Translations under genes and position numbers: made by a program
Shown: positions 1 to 14,200 of the stretch, in pieces
How the letters are laid out: each line of letters begins with the position of its first letter
How positions within the stretch are numbered: the first letter of the stretch is position 1
The notes under the pieces: model-generated
The model's database searches: none
Told to the model about the DNA's origin: nothing
The model's input: only the letters and a program-made list of their open reading frames with translations
NCBI RefSeq assembly: GCF_050436995.1
Contig: NC_134771.1
Location: 1,963,501 to 2,027,500 of the forward strand
Source of the DNA: Anticarsia gemmatalis
Lineage: Eukaryota; Arthropoda; Insecta; Lepidoptera; Erebidae
Length of the DNA stretch: 64,000 nucleotides
Reading direction: 5' to 3'

Positions 1-542
1 ATAAAACCGTCAGTGTATACACGAGCTGACGTGTGTTCGTATAATTGTTTCAATTACGCATATTGAAACAGGCGCGGCTGAATTATGTTTATTAACTTGT
101 ACATATTGGATTATAGTACTACCTTCGTTTATTATGAGTTTTTAAAGCTAACAAGCTTTTGTCTGTGAATTTGCTCGTGTTTTTTGCAGGGGAAATTAAC
201 CTCTTTGCTCAGGTTGTAATCTATTGCAGGATACATTAATAATCATGGTGGTGCACCCTTTTCTCAGGAAGAAAGGACACTTTCGCATTTATTATTTTTT
301 AGAATAATTTTAATATGGCTTTTAGCCGCGGCTCCTCCTGGGTTCCCTTTTTATGCGTAATAGTAGACTATGCTTGGCTTCGGATTTTCCACTATATCCC
401 GTTTCATTTTTATGAAAATGCTTTATGGTTGTTTCATTGTGAAAACATCACAGACAAACAGTCTTGCATTTCTGATGACTTGCGCAGAATCATTTTCTTT
501 CTGTTTTAATTTTCCTACTCTCCTAGGGGATGCTTTAAATAT

Positions 543-582
<40 letters not shown>

Positions 583-583
583 G
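1..583. other. Upstream intron or flank, no gene seen
   Basis: This is AT-rich DNA ending in a (TA)n run at about 546-581. I looked for the missing first DGK exon here and up to 2135 and found no frame with the expected N-terminal motif. Confidence 0.6.
546..581. repeat. (TA)n microsatellite
   Basis: An alternating TA run of about 36 bases, directly next to the 3' end of a 5S-derived SINE copy. It probably grew from the SINE tail. Confidence 0.9.
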
Positions 584-935
584 CTTAGCCTTTGTTCCAA
601 ACTATGTTGGAGTCGGCTTCCAGTCTCACCGGATGCAGCTGGATACCAGTGTTTTACATGGAGCGACTGCCTATCTGACCTCCACAACCCAGTTACTTGG
701 GTATTAACACGATACCCTTCGGTAAGACTGGTTGTCAGACTTTCAAGCTTCTGACTACTGTTAACGACTGTCAAAGATCTTCGAAAATGACAGCCGGGAC
801 CCACAATTTAACGTGCCTTCCGAAACACGGAGGAACTCGATATGTATAAGATGGTCACCCATCCACGGAACAACCTCGCCAAGCGTAGCTTAACCTCAGA
901 GATCGATCCGTGCGGCTGTTGTAAACTAAGCCTCT
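584..935 (-). mobile_element. 5S-rRNA-derived SINE (family A), near full length
   Basis: The reverse strand begins with a stretch resembling the internal promoter part of 5S rRNA (GAGGTTAAGC, then GGATGGGTGACC), followed by a body shared with the copies at 6590, 12421, 24572, 26925 and 52085. The 5S-like head points to a SINE3-type, Pol III-transcribed element. The family is recognised from its copies in this window and the 5S-like motifs. Confidence 0.75.
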
Positions 936-1350
936 CGTAAAATATAATAATATGTTTACTTAAAAGTTTCCAATCAATTTCAACCAACAAATTCTAATAA
1001 CATCACTGTCCTTAATTTCAGGTTTACAGTGGTTCAGCAGTTTTCCCGTAAAAACGTAACAGACAGGCAGACAGACTACTTTATAACAATATAAATATAA
1101 AAAGATCGATTCCCCAATTCCCATCAGGTTTGAATAACAATCTACTTGAAACATTACCGTAATGATTTGATTAAAATGAGCGAATATTCCCGGTAGACTC
1201 GTTTGTATCTAAACTGGAGTTTATCATAATAATGGCTTATTATCTTTTGTATCGAAAGGCCTGTAATCGGTAGATGGTTAACCATCAATGAGGTTTTAAG
1301 TCCTTGGTTAAGTATCGCCTATCGTATTTTTATTGATATATTTCTTTATA

Positions 1351-1548
1351 TTTTTTTAGACAACTCCCGCACTAAGAATTGTTCTTGTGTGGCGGGGACT
1401 TTTACAAACATACAAACAACGGACACAACGCACAACCAGACCCGAAACAATTATTTGTGGATCGCACAAATAATTGCACCGTGTGGGAATCGAACCCACG
1501 ACCTCCCGACGCAGTGGTATCGGCGTAACGACCTAAACCACTGCGTCA
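1351..1548 (-). mobile_element. tRNA-derived SINE (family 1)
   Basis: The reverse strand starts with a tRNA-like head (GCAGTGGTTTAGGTCG, then GGTTCGATTCCCACACGG), then the conserved body AATTATTTGTGCGATCCACA and TTTGTATGTTTGTAAAAGTC, ending GTGCGGGAGTTGTC plus a T/A tail. It is the most frequent element in the window. Confidence 0.85.
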
Positions 1549-1584
1549 TTATACACTGTATCTATCAGCGTCTGACAGCTAATT

Positions 1585-1853
1585 TAACCCATTACTGTCC
1601 AACTGCTGGGCAAGGGTCTCCTCCTGTAATGAGGGAGGGGCTAAGCCTTGAGTCCACCACGCTGGCCAAATACGGATTGGGGACTTTGCAGACATTAAAG
1701 AACTGTTCTCAAGAATTTCCAAGCACGCAACGTTTTCCTTTACCGTTAAAACAAGTGATATTATTATTTCTAATACACACATAACTTGGAAAAGTCATTG
1801 GTGTGTTGCCTCGGGATTGAACCGCCGACCACTTGCGTGGGAGGTGCCAACTT
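1585..1853 (+). mobile_element. Interspersed repeat, TGCTGGGCAAGGG family
   Basis: Blocks: CCCATTACTGTCCAACTGCT, GGGCAAGGGTCTCCTCC, GAGTCCACCACGCTGGCCAA, and a right end with a tRNA-like GATTGAACCGCCGACCACTT. Copies occur at 6288-6405 (reverse), 6975-7165, 9490-9575 (reverse), 28463-28548, 28600-28700, 39575-39775, 42006-42278, 47428-47545 and 59932-60018. Class uncertain. Confidence 0.7.
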
Positions 1854-1854
1854 A

Positions 1855-2065
1855 TTAGGTCGGGGAGAAATAATTTTCGCATTATAGTATGTATGAACTT
1901 GTAATAAAATCTTATCACACAAAAAAGCTCGGTATTTGACTATCTCACGAGCTCACTGAAAGAAACCTAATGTGCCGTGTACTCATTTGTGATTCTTGAA
2001 GCCAAAGAGATTTTATTACAGGTTCATACATACTATTATGCGAAAAGACTTTTGCCCCGACCTAA
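1855..2065. mobile_element. mariner-like MITE
   Basis: The terminal inverted repeats begin TTAGGTCGGGG and end CCCCGACCTAA, with about 55 bases of pairing. TA target duplications flank it (1853-1854, 2066-2067). There is no transposase. It ends only 70 bases before DGK exon 1. Confidence 0.85.
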
Positions 2066-2135
2066 TATATAATTACTCCGCTATCACTATTTAGTGCATT
2101 TATAATGTTAACTAATGATAATTTTTTGTCAACAG

Positions 2136-2203
2136 ATTCCACTAAGAAGTTACAAGATGTCCTCAAGCTGTTCTGTGAAGTTAAGAAACAGAGTCCAGAC
2201 GGG
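2136..2203 (+). CDS. Dgk: DGK window exon 1: start of recoverin-homology region
   Basis: The acceptor is AACAG and the donor is GTAAGT. The exon opens with two bases of a split codon, then encodes residues 1-22 beginning STKKLQDVLKLF, the hallmark start of the type I DGK recoverin-homology region. It ends in phase 0. It is isolated, 40.7 kb from the next exon. In relatives some residues precede this motif, so at least one upstream exon must exist. Confidence 0.9.
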
Positions 2204-5200
2204 GTAAGTCATACTTCATAATAAATTAGTTTTAAAACTATGCAAGACACTGTCTACACCTGTTGCACTGGATGTCGTAGGTTCGTTTCTCTTCAATAAG
2301 AAATATTAATAATAAACTGAAACTGCAAAAAGGCAGAAAGGGGAGGCCTTTGTCCAGCAGTGGGACGTTACGAATTTTCTTTACACTTTTTTGTCTCCAA
2401 CTGTGTCTTTTGAAAACCTTTCCCGTGTTTCAAAAACAAGTCGATTTCCTTGAGCCGTTCGTTTGTCTATGTTAATATAAAACTCTTCCGATACTGAGTG
2501 ACTGACTGACTGATAGAAAACGCACAGCCGAAACTAGCAGTAGTATGAAGACTCCTTATGTGGTGTAGAGGAGCACTAAAAGAGGGTTTCGGGAAATTAA
2601 CATTAATTTAGTACGAATATTAAGTTTTAACTCTGCATATCTTTATATATATAATTCTTCTGTTAGTGTGTATGTCACTAAACTTCTGTTAAACGACTGG
2701 ACCGATTTTGATGAAATTTTTTGTGTGTGTTCAAGGAGATCTGAGAATGGTTTAGATTCTCAACTTTGTCCGCTGGACAATGTTTTTTATTTAATTTTTA
2801 TGGCAAAACAACGTTTCCCGGATCAGCTAGTTAATATGTATATTCTAAAAGAATATAATATTCTCACTTTAAACACCACAAAAACATAACAGACGTCTAT
2901 TCACCCTCGACAAAAAGTTGATGTTTTTCAACACGTTTCACTGAATAAGTAACATCGTTATAAAGTTATTAAACTTGCGAGTTTAATACAGTCATATAAT
3001 GTAAGTAATTTGTTTGGTTATCAAGTAAAAATAACACAAGAACCGAAGGAAATAAGTTTATGAAACAAATAAGAGGCGGAAAGTATTTCTTTTTAGTTAT
3101 ACTTATATTTTTAACTGTACCTATCTTTGGCGCAGTGTTAAGCGTGATCACTGTCTTTCTTTTACTTAGGTTCATATTTCACCCAAGATAAATATTGACG
3201 TAATAAGCATAATACGAATAACACTTATAACGACGATACGAATACGAACTTTTAATACGAATAATAACTAATAACCTTTTATACGGGACTAGCATTGTAA
3301 ATTTTAATAATATATGTTATGGTAATATAACATGACATTACTATGAGCCCCATGAGTTCTAAAATCTCAAAACGAGTACATTACAATTTCAAGTCGTTCA
3401 TTCTAGAAAAAATAACTACTTGTTGGATTTCTCGTTAATAAAAGGTACCTATAATCTCTTGGATTATGAATACGTTTCCTAGAACATCCACCCAAAGCTT
3501 TGTCCCACCGTATGTGTTTCATAGTAAACCGTGACGTCACGATCCTCAGAGTGCAATATATCAGACTGTATGCAATAATCCGTGTACAGGCCGATTCAAT
3601 ATGTTCTGATGAACGAAGCTTAGTCCAGACTGGGAGTGTGACCCATTCAATGTGTGTTTGAAAGTGCCTTAGTTTATACTGACTCGGAATAGAGGCAATT
3701 TATTATGTTTTTTCGTTTTTAAGGCTGCACTCGCACTAAGATTTGCTATGTCGCGGGGATTTTTACAAACATACAAACAAAGGACACAAAGTACAACCAG
3801 ATCCGAAACAATTATTTCTAGATTGCATAAATAATTGTTTCGTGTGGGAATCGAACTCACGACCGACGCAATGGTAGCAGCGTGGCAGCATTAACCATTG
3901 CAACACGGAGGCAGTCAACTGTGACGTCACGATCCTCAGAGTGCAATATACCAGACTGTATGCAATAATCCGTGTACAGGCCGATTCAATATGTTCTGAT
4001 GAACGAAGCTTAGTCCAGACTGGGAGTGTGATCCATTCAATATAGGCTTGAAAGTGCCTTAGTTTATACTGACTCGGGATAGAGGCAATTTATTATGTTT
4101 TTTCGTTTTTAAGGCTGCTCTCGCACTAAGATTTGCTATGTCGCGGTGACTTTTACAAACATACAAACAACGGACACAAAGTGCAGACCCGAAACAATTA
4201 TTTGCGAATCGCACAAATAAATTGTTTCGTGTGGGAATGGAACCCACGACGGAATGGTAACGGCCTGGCGACCTAAACCACTGCGCTACGGAGACAGTGA
4301 ACTGTGACTTCACAATCCTCAGAGTGCAATATATCAGACTGTATGCAATAATCCGTGTACAGGCCGATTCAATATGTTCTGATGAACGAAGCTTAGTCCA
4401 GACTGAGAGTGTGGTCCATTCAATACGTGTTTAATAGAGCCATTGCTTTTATGTTTTCTCTCCTTAAAGGCTGCTCTCGCACTAAGAATTGCTATGTCGC
4501 GGAGACTTTTACAAACATACAAACAACGATTTTTTTGAATACGTTTCTTCATCCAACATATCACATTATTTATTTCTGTATTATTTTTGGATTGCACAAA
4601 TAACTGTTCCGTGTGGGAACCGACCTATGTGCCAAGGAAGCAATATATTTATGTGGGTGGAAGACACTGTTAGGCGTCTTAGTTTATCGTATACAAGTTT
4701 TTCCAGAACTCAGGAAAAATCTGTCCCATTTAGTTGGAAAATAGTGGGGATTAAAAAAAACCTACAAATTTGATCAATTTCTCGTTTTCACATTTCTTTA
4801 TTATTATTCCTTCATAGAATACTCTTCCCCCTTTTCATCCCCTTCGGAGGGGAATTAAAAATATTCAGACTAAACTTCAAGTTTCTACGTTCAGTACTTT
4901 CGGATGGGCGTTGTCCATCAGTCAGTCACTAAGTAACGGAATAGTTTTATACAAATTGATGATTTCATTGACAAGCAAGCGAAGCTTTAGGCAAAAGTAC
5001 ATATATCAAATAAAACAAAACTTTTTCTACAAAACCTTCCCATACAATTTCGTACCTAATAAAAGCTTATCAGCAGTCTAAATACTGGTGATAAGAGTCA
5101 ATCGACTGATAACTGTTATCACTTGATCAGATTTCATTATTTACCTCATAAACGTATATTTTGTTCGTTATCTCAATGACAAATAGAACTTATTATAGTA

Positions 5201-8200
5201 TGACGTCATGTGTGACTGATAATTTGTTTTGAAATAAGCTTTTGCACGCGGATTTACACGCATCGAATTTTACGTTATAACTAGCGGACCCGACAGACGT
5301 TGTCCTGTCTACACGTCTCTAATTTATAAAAAATAATTAAAAAAACATTGTCCAGGGGACCAAATTGTGAATCTAAACCATTCTCAGATCCCCTTGAACA
5401 CACACAAAAATTTCATCAAAATCGGTCCAGTCGTTTAAGAGAGGTTCAGTGACACACACTTACAGAAGAATGACATATATAAAGACTAGCTTTTGCCAGC
5501 GACTTCGTCCGCGTGGTTTGTGACTTAGGACAGAATTTTCATACATACTTTCATCCCCTATTTTATCCCCTTGGAGGTAGAATTGATCAAAATCCTTTCT
5601 TAGCGGATGCCTACGTCATAACATCTCCCTACGCTATAATTTATCACCCTACCAAATTCATCAGTTTTATGTAAAAACGACACAAACATACACACTTTCA
5701 ACTTAAGTAATAATAATGTCCTCCTAGCCGTAACCGGCTACGGCAGTCAGATTCGTTGAAACTGGCCATCTGTGCAGGACTTTGTTTATAGTGTCCAAGT
5801 GTGTGCACGATACATAGTACACTTTCTATTCCTTCACTCTCATTACCCGGTGTGACGGATAACCGTCACGACCAGTGAGAGGTCAGGCGCAGGACCGACG
5901 GCTTTACGTGCTCTCCGAGGCACGGAGGTCTATGACCTCAACTTCTTCGACAATCTCTGAAAAATTCTTAACAGAAAATCTCAGAAAAGGCTTTTTGGCC
6001 CGACCCAGGTTTCAAACCCGACTCCTCTTGCGCGGCAGTCGCACACACTACCGACCGCGCCACAGAGGCAGCCTAAACTAAAACCTCAACTAAAGTGTAA
6101 ACTATACTAATGTCTTAATAGACTTTTCTCATTAAAACATACAATTTAAACTTTGTTATTATCATAAAGTTTCATACACAACGAGGTCACAACGCAACAT
6201 AACTTTGTATGAAATTGTATGAAGTTTATAACTGAGTTCCGTGCATTTGCTGATGAGTTTTATTTTTGTTTGTTTGTTTGTTTGTTACATTTATTGAGGG
6301 CATGCAAAATCCCCAACCCGCACTTGGCCAGCGTGGTGGACTCAAGGCCTAACCCCTCCCTCATTACGGGAGGAGACCCTTGCGCAGCAGTGGGAAAGTA
6401 ATGGGTTAATGTTTGTTTGTTTGCTCTCTCGGTTTGTAGGTTGTTTGTTAATGATACAAGATTCGATTCCTAGAAACCGAATCTTTAAGGCACTGAGACA
6501 TTGATTTAATAATTCTGAAGCTTAACTCAATTTAAAGAGGGTTTTCTGTCCTTCCAATAAATGACAAGAATTTAATACGATACAGTTGTCTGGATCGGTT
6601 GCTCTGTAAACAGGGGACCATCTTATACATATCGAGTTTCTCCGTGTTTCGAAAGGCACGTTAAGTTGTGGTTCCCGGCTGTCATTTTCGAAGATCTTTG
6701 ACAGTCGTTTAAAGTAGTCAGAAGCTTGAAAGTCTGACAACCGGTCTTACCGAAGGGTATCGTGTTATAATTCAAGTAACTGGGTTGTGGAGGTCAGACA
6801 GGCAGTCGCTCTATGTGAGACACTAGTATTCAGCTGCATCCGGTGAGACTGGAAGCCGACTCCAACATAGTCGGAAAAAAGGCTAGGTTGAAATATGTAC
6901 TCGTAAAAATTGATCCAAAATGCTCATGTCATTCTTTGTCAATTTTTGACACTCATTTGATCCAAAAAAGCTGCCCTCATCTCCGGTAATGAGGGAGGGT
7001 TTAGGCCTTGAGTCCACCACGCTGGCTACTTGTGGGTTGGGTACTTTGCATATCTTCAAGAACTGTTCTAAAGAACACACAGGCATGCTAGGTTGTATCA
7101 CGATGTTTTCCTTCACCGTAGGAACAAGTGGTAATTATTTGACTCGTATAGCCACTTTTATAATAAAACACCAGTACACTTACCCATATTCATAAAAAAT
7201 ATTATGAAGTTAGTAAGTTAGTTAATATTATAAGAAAGGCTTATAAAGTGTTTTGTTTCTTTCACTACTTGGCGAAATGAAAAAGAGAAAATTATTATAG
7301 TTCTTTAACTAAAATAGGTTTATAGTGTGTTTATGAATAAGAGGATTAATGTCTATAGTCTCTAAGGACAGAAACTGTGTCATTAATAAGGCTCTAGCTC
7401 GTGTAACACTAGAAGCCTAGTTGAGAAGTATTCTTATCTAAATATAGAACTACCCACCTCTAGAGGCTCGTCAATGTTTCAGCTTTCGTGTAGCTAAAAT
7501 TAATGTTTTTCATACTAAAGTTTGCTATATTTTTGTCCTGTGTCGTATAATATTTATTTATGTTTATGGTTTTACCCGCATTTAAATATTAACTGTTAGT
7601 TTCAGATATTTTTTATAATATCATGCCTGTTATACCCGAAGGTTTAGACAGAAGTATATAAAACATACTCATGTTTTACTGTTAAAATGTTGATCTCATG
7701 TGAAAGTGAGTGACATTTTTGCTATGTACCAGGCGTATTGCCAACCCCGTCATCATTATCATCATTTAAATGGAATAATAGATATAAGAAAAAAACATTG
7801 CACAAAAGCACATTCAACCGGGAATCAAACCATAAACCTCGTGAGAGTTATATACTAGCACTACAGACAAGAGTATTCATTTATCAATCTAATATTTTAA
7901 CATTTTCTATCAATCTCTCCATACATTATCTATCAAAACCGCCAAAAATGTTCTACAAAAATTATCTCTCCACAGAAAATCGTTTTAAAAAACCCTCTTT
8001 CATGAAATATTGAAAGAAACGCTCTATTTAGTTAGGCTATTGTTTTCATTATATTAGAAAAGGAAAGGAAAGCACTTAATACCGAAGGATTTTATAGTAA
8101 ACAATGCAAACATTTTAGCAAAAGGAAAATTGAGGAAAAACCTAATAAAAAATACTGAAACAGTAAATTGATTGAATAAGACTATTTGATATATACTAGT

Positions 8201-11200
8201 TAAAGCACGCGGCATCGTCCGCTTTGTTAAATTTTCTTGAAAATATTAGCCCATGTCATTTTCCAGGATATATTCTTGTCTATGTCCATGCCCCTTGGTC
8301 AAGTCTATCTCATCTAGCCCCTTTCTGAAAAGTAATTTGTAATCTGTTATTCTGACAAATACTATCCGAATCGGTTCAGCCTATTATAGTACTTTATATC
8401 CAAAGTTGATTATGAAGATAAATAAGACTCTACCAAATGAAATAGGAAAAACCACACTTTCACATTAACAATGTTAAAATAAAATTACCAATAAGAACCT
8501 ACGACCTCTTAATTTGAGAGATTGTGAAATGGCAACCACATTAACCACTGCGCTATAGATTACTTTAATCATCACCAAGTAATTATTAATTAAGTGATTA
8601 AGCCAAGCCATCTTTCGACTTAAACGAATTAAATTCCTTTCAAACAAAAAAGAATTTTCATTTCCATTTATTCCTATCGGCGCCATTAAATACCAAATTT
8701 TATCTTCCCATCGAAATTCCAGCTATCTCTCCTTTAATGACGAACTTTATATAGGCCTTTAGGTCAGAGCGAGACAGAGAATATGACGTCATATCTCCCC
8801 TCTCGCTCGCATCGACGTCACTGGGAAAACAATCGATGACAACCTTCAAAAGAAATTGAACTTTATACATTAGTACATAAAGTCCAAAATCGATTGCTGA
8901 TGTTCGAGAAACTATGACGTCACGAAGAAAGGGTGTAAGTCGAAAAATAAATATTTTGTGTCGGAGAAAATTGAGCTTTGTTTGCTTAAAATAAGGCTGG
9001 TTTTCGTATGTGTTCTATAAATATATTTAATGGGATAGTAAAGTTAATACGGGAACGGATTTCCGTAGGCTGTTTGTTTTGGTTTGAGAGTTTTTTCTTG
9101 TCGACGCTACGTGGTGGCTTGAGAGGGTATTATTTTACATTTATACCCTTTTGGTTATAGGGGGAACGATTTGAACGTAGTATATGTAATTGTAGTAAGA
9201 AAGGTTATATTTTTGATACAATTTCGTTGAAGATTCGAAATCTTGACAACTGTACTGCTCGATTCTCTACTACTATCGACTACCGACCGGTTAGCTATCG
9301 AGAAATTTTACACAAAAATCTGTTTAGCGCCTCTACCGGGCTCCGTAAGAACTATTTTGACAGTACATTTTAAATGTCAACGTCTCGATACTCGTGGGTA
9401 CAGACTATTCACAATTGTGATTGTTATATTTATCATAAAGGGAAATTTCAAAATCTATTATTTTAAAACTATTAATAAAGCATTGTGAATTCCTCAATAC
9501 TCCTTAGTTAGAGTGATGAACTCAAGGCCAAGCCCTGCCTTCATTTCGGGAGGAAATCTGTGTCCAGCAGTGCGATAAAATGTGTCCAAATTTTTTTGCT
9601 ACACACAATACTGAAAAAACATTTATATTCGGTCGGGGAAAAAGTCTTTTCGCATTATAGTATGTATGAACTTGTAATAAAATCTTTTCTCTACACAAAA
9701 AATCTCTATATTTGGGTACCTAACGAGCTCATTGAAAGAAACTTAATGAACCGTATACTCATTTGTGATTCTTGAAGCCAAAGAGATTTTATTACAAGTT
9801 CATACATACTATAATGCGAAAAGACTTTTTCCCCGACCTAATATAATTAAAATTGTCAAACTGTTTAAATGGAAAAGAAAAAAGAAACCCAAAAACTTAA
9901 AGATATACTGTTTTAGTTTCCCCCTATTTCAATGTGGCACAAAGATTTTCAATAAAAACATTACATTTGCTCAGTGTCACGCTCCAGGCGTTTCCTAACT
10001 CCACCCTACACTCTACTCGTAAGATATTCCGTGTGAATACTTCCGGCACATAGTATATAACCAATCTATGTATATGAGAATATGAAGAAGTTTTACATTG
10101 TTTTCTTTAGTTTATATAAAAAAAGAATGATTGCAGGCTCTTTATGTAGTCAATTCTAATATTTTGTTAGCGAATATAAATCTGTCTACCTGTCGGTTAC
10201 ATTTTTACGGTTTAACGGCTGAACTGCTTTGAAAAACATTTAGTGAAAGGACTGATCAAAAATCGGGTGTGTAACATGTTTTCAGTGGGCTTGCCGAGGA
10301 TGCAGTCGCGAATTAAATAATTATGAGGCCATTAGTGAATCATTGAACCTGACCAAGCACAAGAAATAGATCGTAGCGTGGTTTCATAACCACTATGAAC
10401 CACAAACGTCCTTTAACTTATCCATTTTCTTTTTTGTCTTAGCTAACACAAGACTTACAAAAGTTACAGCATACATGAATATCTAGACATCAAACCCAGG
10501 ACCTCCTTACCACAAACGTCCTTTAACTTATCCATTTTCTTTTTTGTCTTCGCTAACACTTACAAAAGTTACAGCATACATTTATATCTAGTCATCAAAC
10601 CTAGGACCTCCATTCGATATGCAACGAAATCATGAAATATTCCATACACTAAGTTCCTTATTCAGCATTCAGTGAAGTGTGTTGTCAATTGTCGTTTGTA
10701 TACATACATACATATCTACATACATACATATGATACGAGTTGCGGATGTAGCGATATGTAATACGTTTCTTGCAAGTTTAGCAATATTACTGCATTACTT
10801 TGCAAGATCGAGTAATACTCACGGCTCATTGAGTAAAACAGTGAAGTACGGACCGTTGCATTTATTCGCTTATGTATTCAAATACGTTTATTATATTAAC
10901 AGTAGTTGATTATGGGATTCACTTTTACTTAAATAATCTAACCCATTGCTTGACCCACCTCTGAGTTTCCCCCTCGATTGAGTAAAGGGTTAGGCCTTGG
11001 CAATTTTACGTCTTTTCGAAAATTCTCAGAAGTTCAAGGTATCATATTTTTTGTTGCTGATACAGCAAGTGGTAATTTTTAAGGTTCTGTGCATAAAAGG
11101 TCAAAAACTGAACCTAATTCTAAGCCTCCGCTGTCAGTCTGTCAGTCTCCAAGCTATATCTTCCGTTATCTAACCGTCAAAGGTGAGATTTTTGCATTAC

Positions 11201-14200
11201 TGCATGTCCCGCTCCAAGGAGGAAGCGGGGTCTGTCGGGCTCTCCCACCGGCTAGGCGTTCCGGCTTTAAATTTGGACATCCCGACTAAAAACCTGACGG
11301 AGTTCCTTGAACAATTACCATAAAATGGCCAGGACGCGGTACCTCCAATTGGATACTCCGCGTCCCTAGCTTTAACTATCCTTGCTCTGTCGTACACTAA
11401 TTGACAAATATTTTTCTCTTCGGTTAAACCATAGAAATAAATGTGGTACCACTACAAAGGTCCCTAATCGCATTACTTTGTTATAAGGAAAACTGCAAAC
11501 AAAACAAGTGAATGGAGTCAATAATTCGTGAACAAATGACTTGATCCCTCCCTCGGCGATGCTTAGACCTTAACGATATGAGAGTGAATGGTATGAATGG
11601 AAGAGTACCATGCCATTCAGAAGGTATTATCAGCGAAACTGATGGTATAGGTCAAATGGTTTTTAGAAGTATAGTATGTGGTATTTTGTTTCATAGTTCT
11701 GGGTTGTTTAATTTAGGGTTATTTAATTAGGGACTAAATTTCCCGTAGACAAATTACTCTGACTGCCTCCGTGGCGCAGTAGTTTAGGTCGCCGTTTATA
11801 GCGTCGTTTGTGTGTTTGTAAAAGTCCCCGCAACACAAGAGCAATTCTTAGTAAAAACCTTTATTCAAAAAAACCAAGTAGCTTTAAATAAAGTTAGTTA
11901 GATAAAGCTTGGGAAAGAAATTAGACTTGTTATCTTTTTAGACAAGCCCAAAATACGTAGATAACGTTTTGTTAAAAATCGAAAATATTTTCTATAAGAT
12001 TTATAGATGCTGTAAGTACTTATATATAATAGTTATGTAGATGAAAATCCTATAAAAACTATGTACCTTTCATTCAAAGTACGTGTAACAAGTACGAGTA
12101 AAAAGAAAGATATCCTTAAGTTTTTCATTTCTGCTTACATCTATGACTAAAAACAACGTTGTAATATTACAATTTCTATCGTACAAACCACTTTACACCA
12201 AAAATGTACGCTTAGAATTTTGCAGAAATATCAAGAATTCCGTTTTTAATATGTCAGCATATCGTAGACAGCCCTAGTGTGAGACGAGCGCGCTTTGATT
12301 GCATGGCGCCTCTGCGACGGAGTAGGGTTACCACCTTTGAGAATATTAGGATGGATTTTTTATAGGATTTTGCGGTAGCGGCGTGGTGACCTAAACCATT
12401 GCGCCACGGAATCAGTCTAATTGGGAAGGTACGTTAAATTGTGGGTCCCGGCTATAATTTTCAAAGATCTTTGACAGTCATCAACAGTAGTAAGAAGCTT
12501 GAAAGTCTGACAACATTCTTACCGAAAGGTATCGTGTTATATATAACCCAGATAACTGAAAAAACACTAGCATTCAGCTGCATCTGGTGAGACTGGAAGC
12601 CGACTCCAACATAGTTTGAAAGAAAGGCTAAGCTGATATATATAATCAAGTAGATATATATATTGCTGTGTAAAGAAGTATTCGTTCTCCAGACTCAATA
12701 TAATTTCTTAACAAAGAGTCTTATATCAAAGGAATAAGAACCGATGCTATCACAATAGCCAAGTGCTTAGCCCTTTGTGATAACGATCGAGGAAGCTGTC
12801 TTCACTTTACACTTTGTAAACGTTTATGATGTTCAAGTTTTGAATAAATTGTTCTGAGGAATGCAGATTGTTATCGGCCGTTTTTAAGTATTAGATGAGT
12901 CTTTATAAAATACGATTTCTGGTATTCGAGTTACATTTTTGACTTTATCTATACTAATATTAATGCTGAAGAGTTGGTTTGTTTGTTTGTTTGAACGCGC
13001 TAATCTCGGAAACTACTAAGTAGTCCGATTTGAAAAAATCTTTCAGTGTTAGATAGCTTATTTATCGAGGAAGGCTATAGGCTATATAACATCACACTAC
13101 GGTCATTAGGAGCGGAGTACCAACGAAAAATGTTACAAAAACGGGGAAAATTTTGACTCATTCTCTTAGGTGACGCAAGCGAAGTTGCGCGGGTCAGCTA
13201 GTTTATTATATTTTTTTATAGATCTAATGGAATTACTGGAATTTGCTTGATGATTTGGCATCAATTACACTTTATTTTTGAGTAAATGCTTTCTGACATG
13301 TATTGTTTTTGGAAATACTGAACCAAACGTGATGGTTATTCTTATCTGTTATCAGTGTTTTAATATTATTACTACCTCCATAGTTTAGCAGTAATTAGTG
13401 CGATGGCTATGAAACGTTTGGATGCCGGGTCAAACAAAAATTGTTTCACCATATTTTAGTCCAAGAATTTATACGCATTGATTCGTAAGTCTGATACTAA
13501 AATTCTTTAGTTTTTCTGTCTAGAAGTCCTTATGAAATTAATATTCAATGCTGTTTTTTAAATAATACTAATTACATTATTTCATTCCCATAATTTTAAT
13601 GTTCGATTTTGACGTAAACTCGAATTCGTCATGATTGAAAACGTATTCGAGTATCGGTAAGCGAGCAGGCTCAAATATAACCCTGGCTTTTCCAAACGAT
13701 GGGTGTGATAAATCAAAAAAGTAAATATCATACCGAAAAATGTACAAAGTTATTTTTTTTCTTTACATAAGATATTTTGTAATTCCTATATAGAAAGTTG
13801 TGTTTTATTTCGTCATCTTTTCGTAATGATGTAATTTTATCGGTAATTCGTACATTTATTTGATGTTTTCCTTCGCAGTTGTCAAAGAGATGTGGAGGGG
13901 GTTTCTGATTTATTTTGTGTGGTTGTGGTTTTTTATTCTCTTAAATATCGGATTTTTAAAATTTATAATGAAAATTTTCTTGTGTTTAATATGTATATAT
14001 GTGGTGTTTTACAAACTATAATTTATATACAGCTTTTTGGAGTCTGAACCATACTTTGTATAGTTATGCAGTATATACGATAACGAGAAATTATGAGCAC
14101 GATTTTTTAAAGAATTAACTAGCGGCCCGCTTCGGCCTCGCTTTGATTATATAGGGTTAACCTTAACAAATTAGAAGAAAACAAATTACTTTAGTATATA

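Noticed and set aside
191..224. A possible short upstream DGK exon between TTGCAG and GTTGTA
   Set aside because: The translation lacks the expected family sequence before STKKL and the donor is weak.
1485..1548. tRNA genes (also near 3850, 25930, 40110, 43150 and 47800)
   Set aside because: The A and B boxes belong to SINE heads with conserved non-tRNA bodies; the cloverleaf is decayed.
11197..11397. 66-codon minus frame with a GC-rich stretch
   Set aside because: Higher GC than the surroundings suggests a repeat fragment, but I could not match it to a known element or to another copy here.
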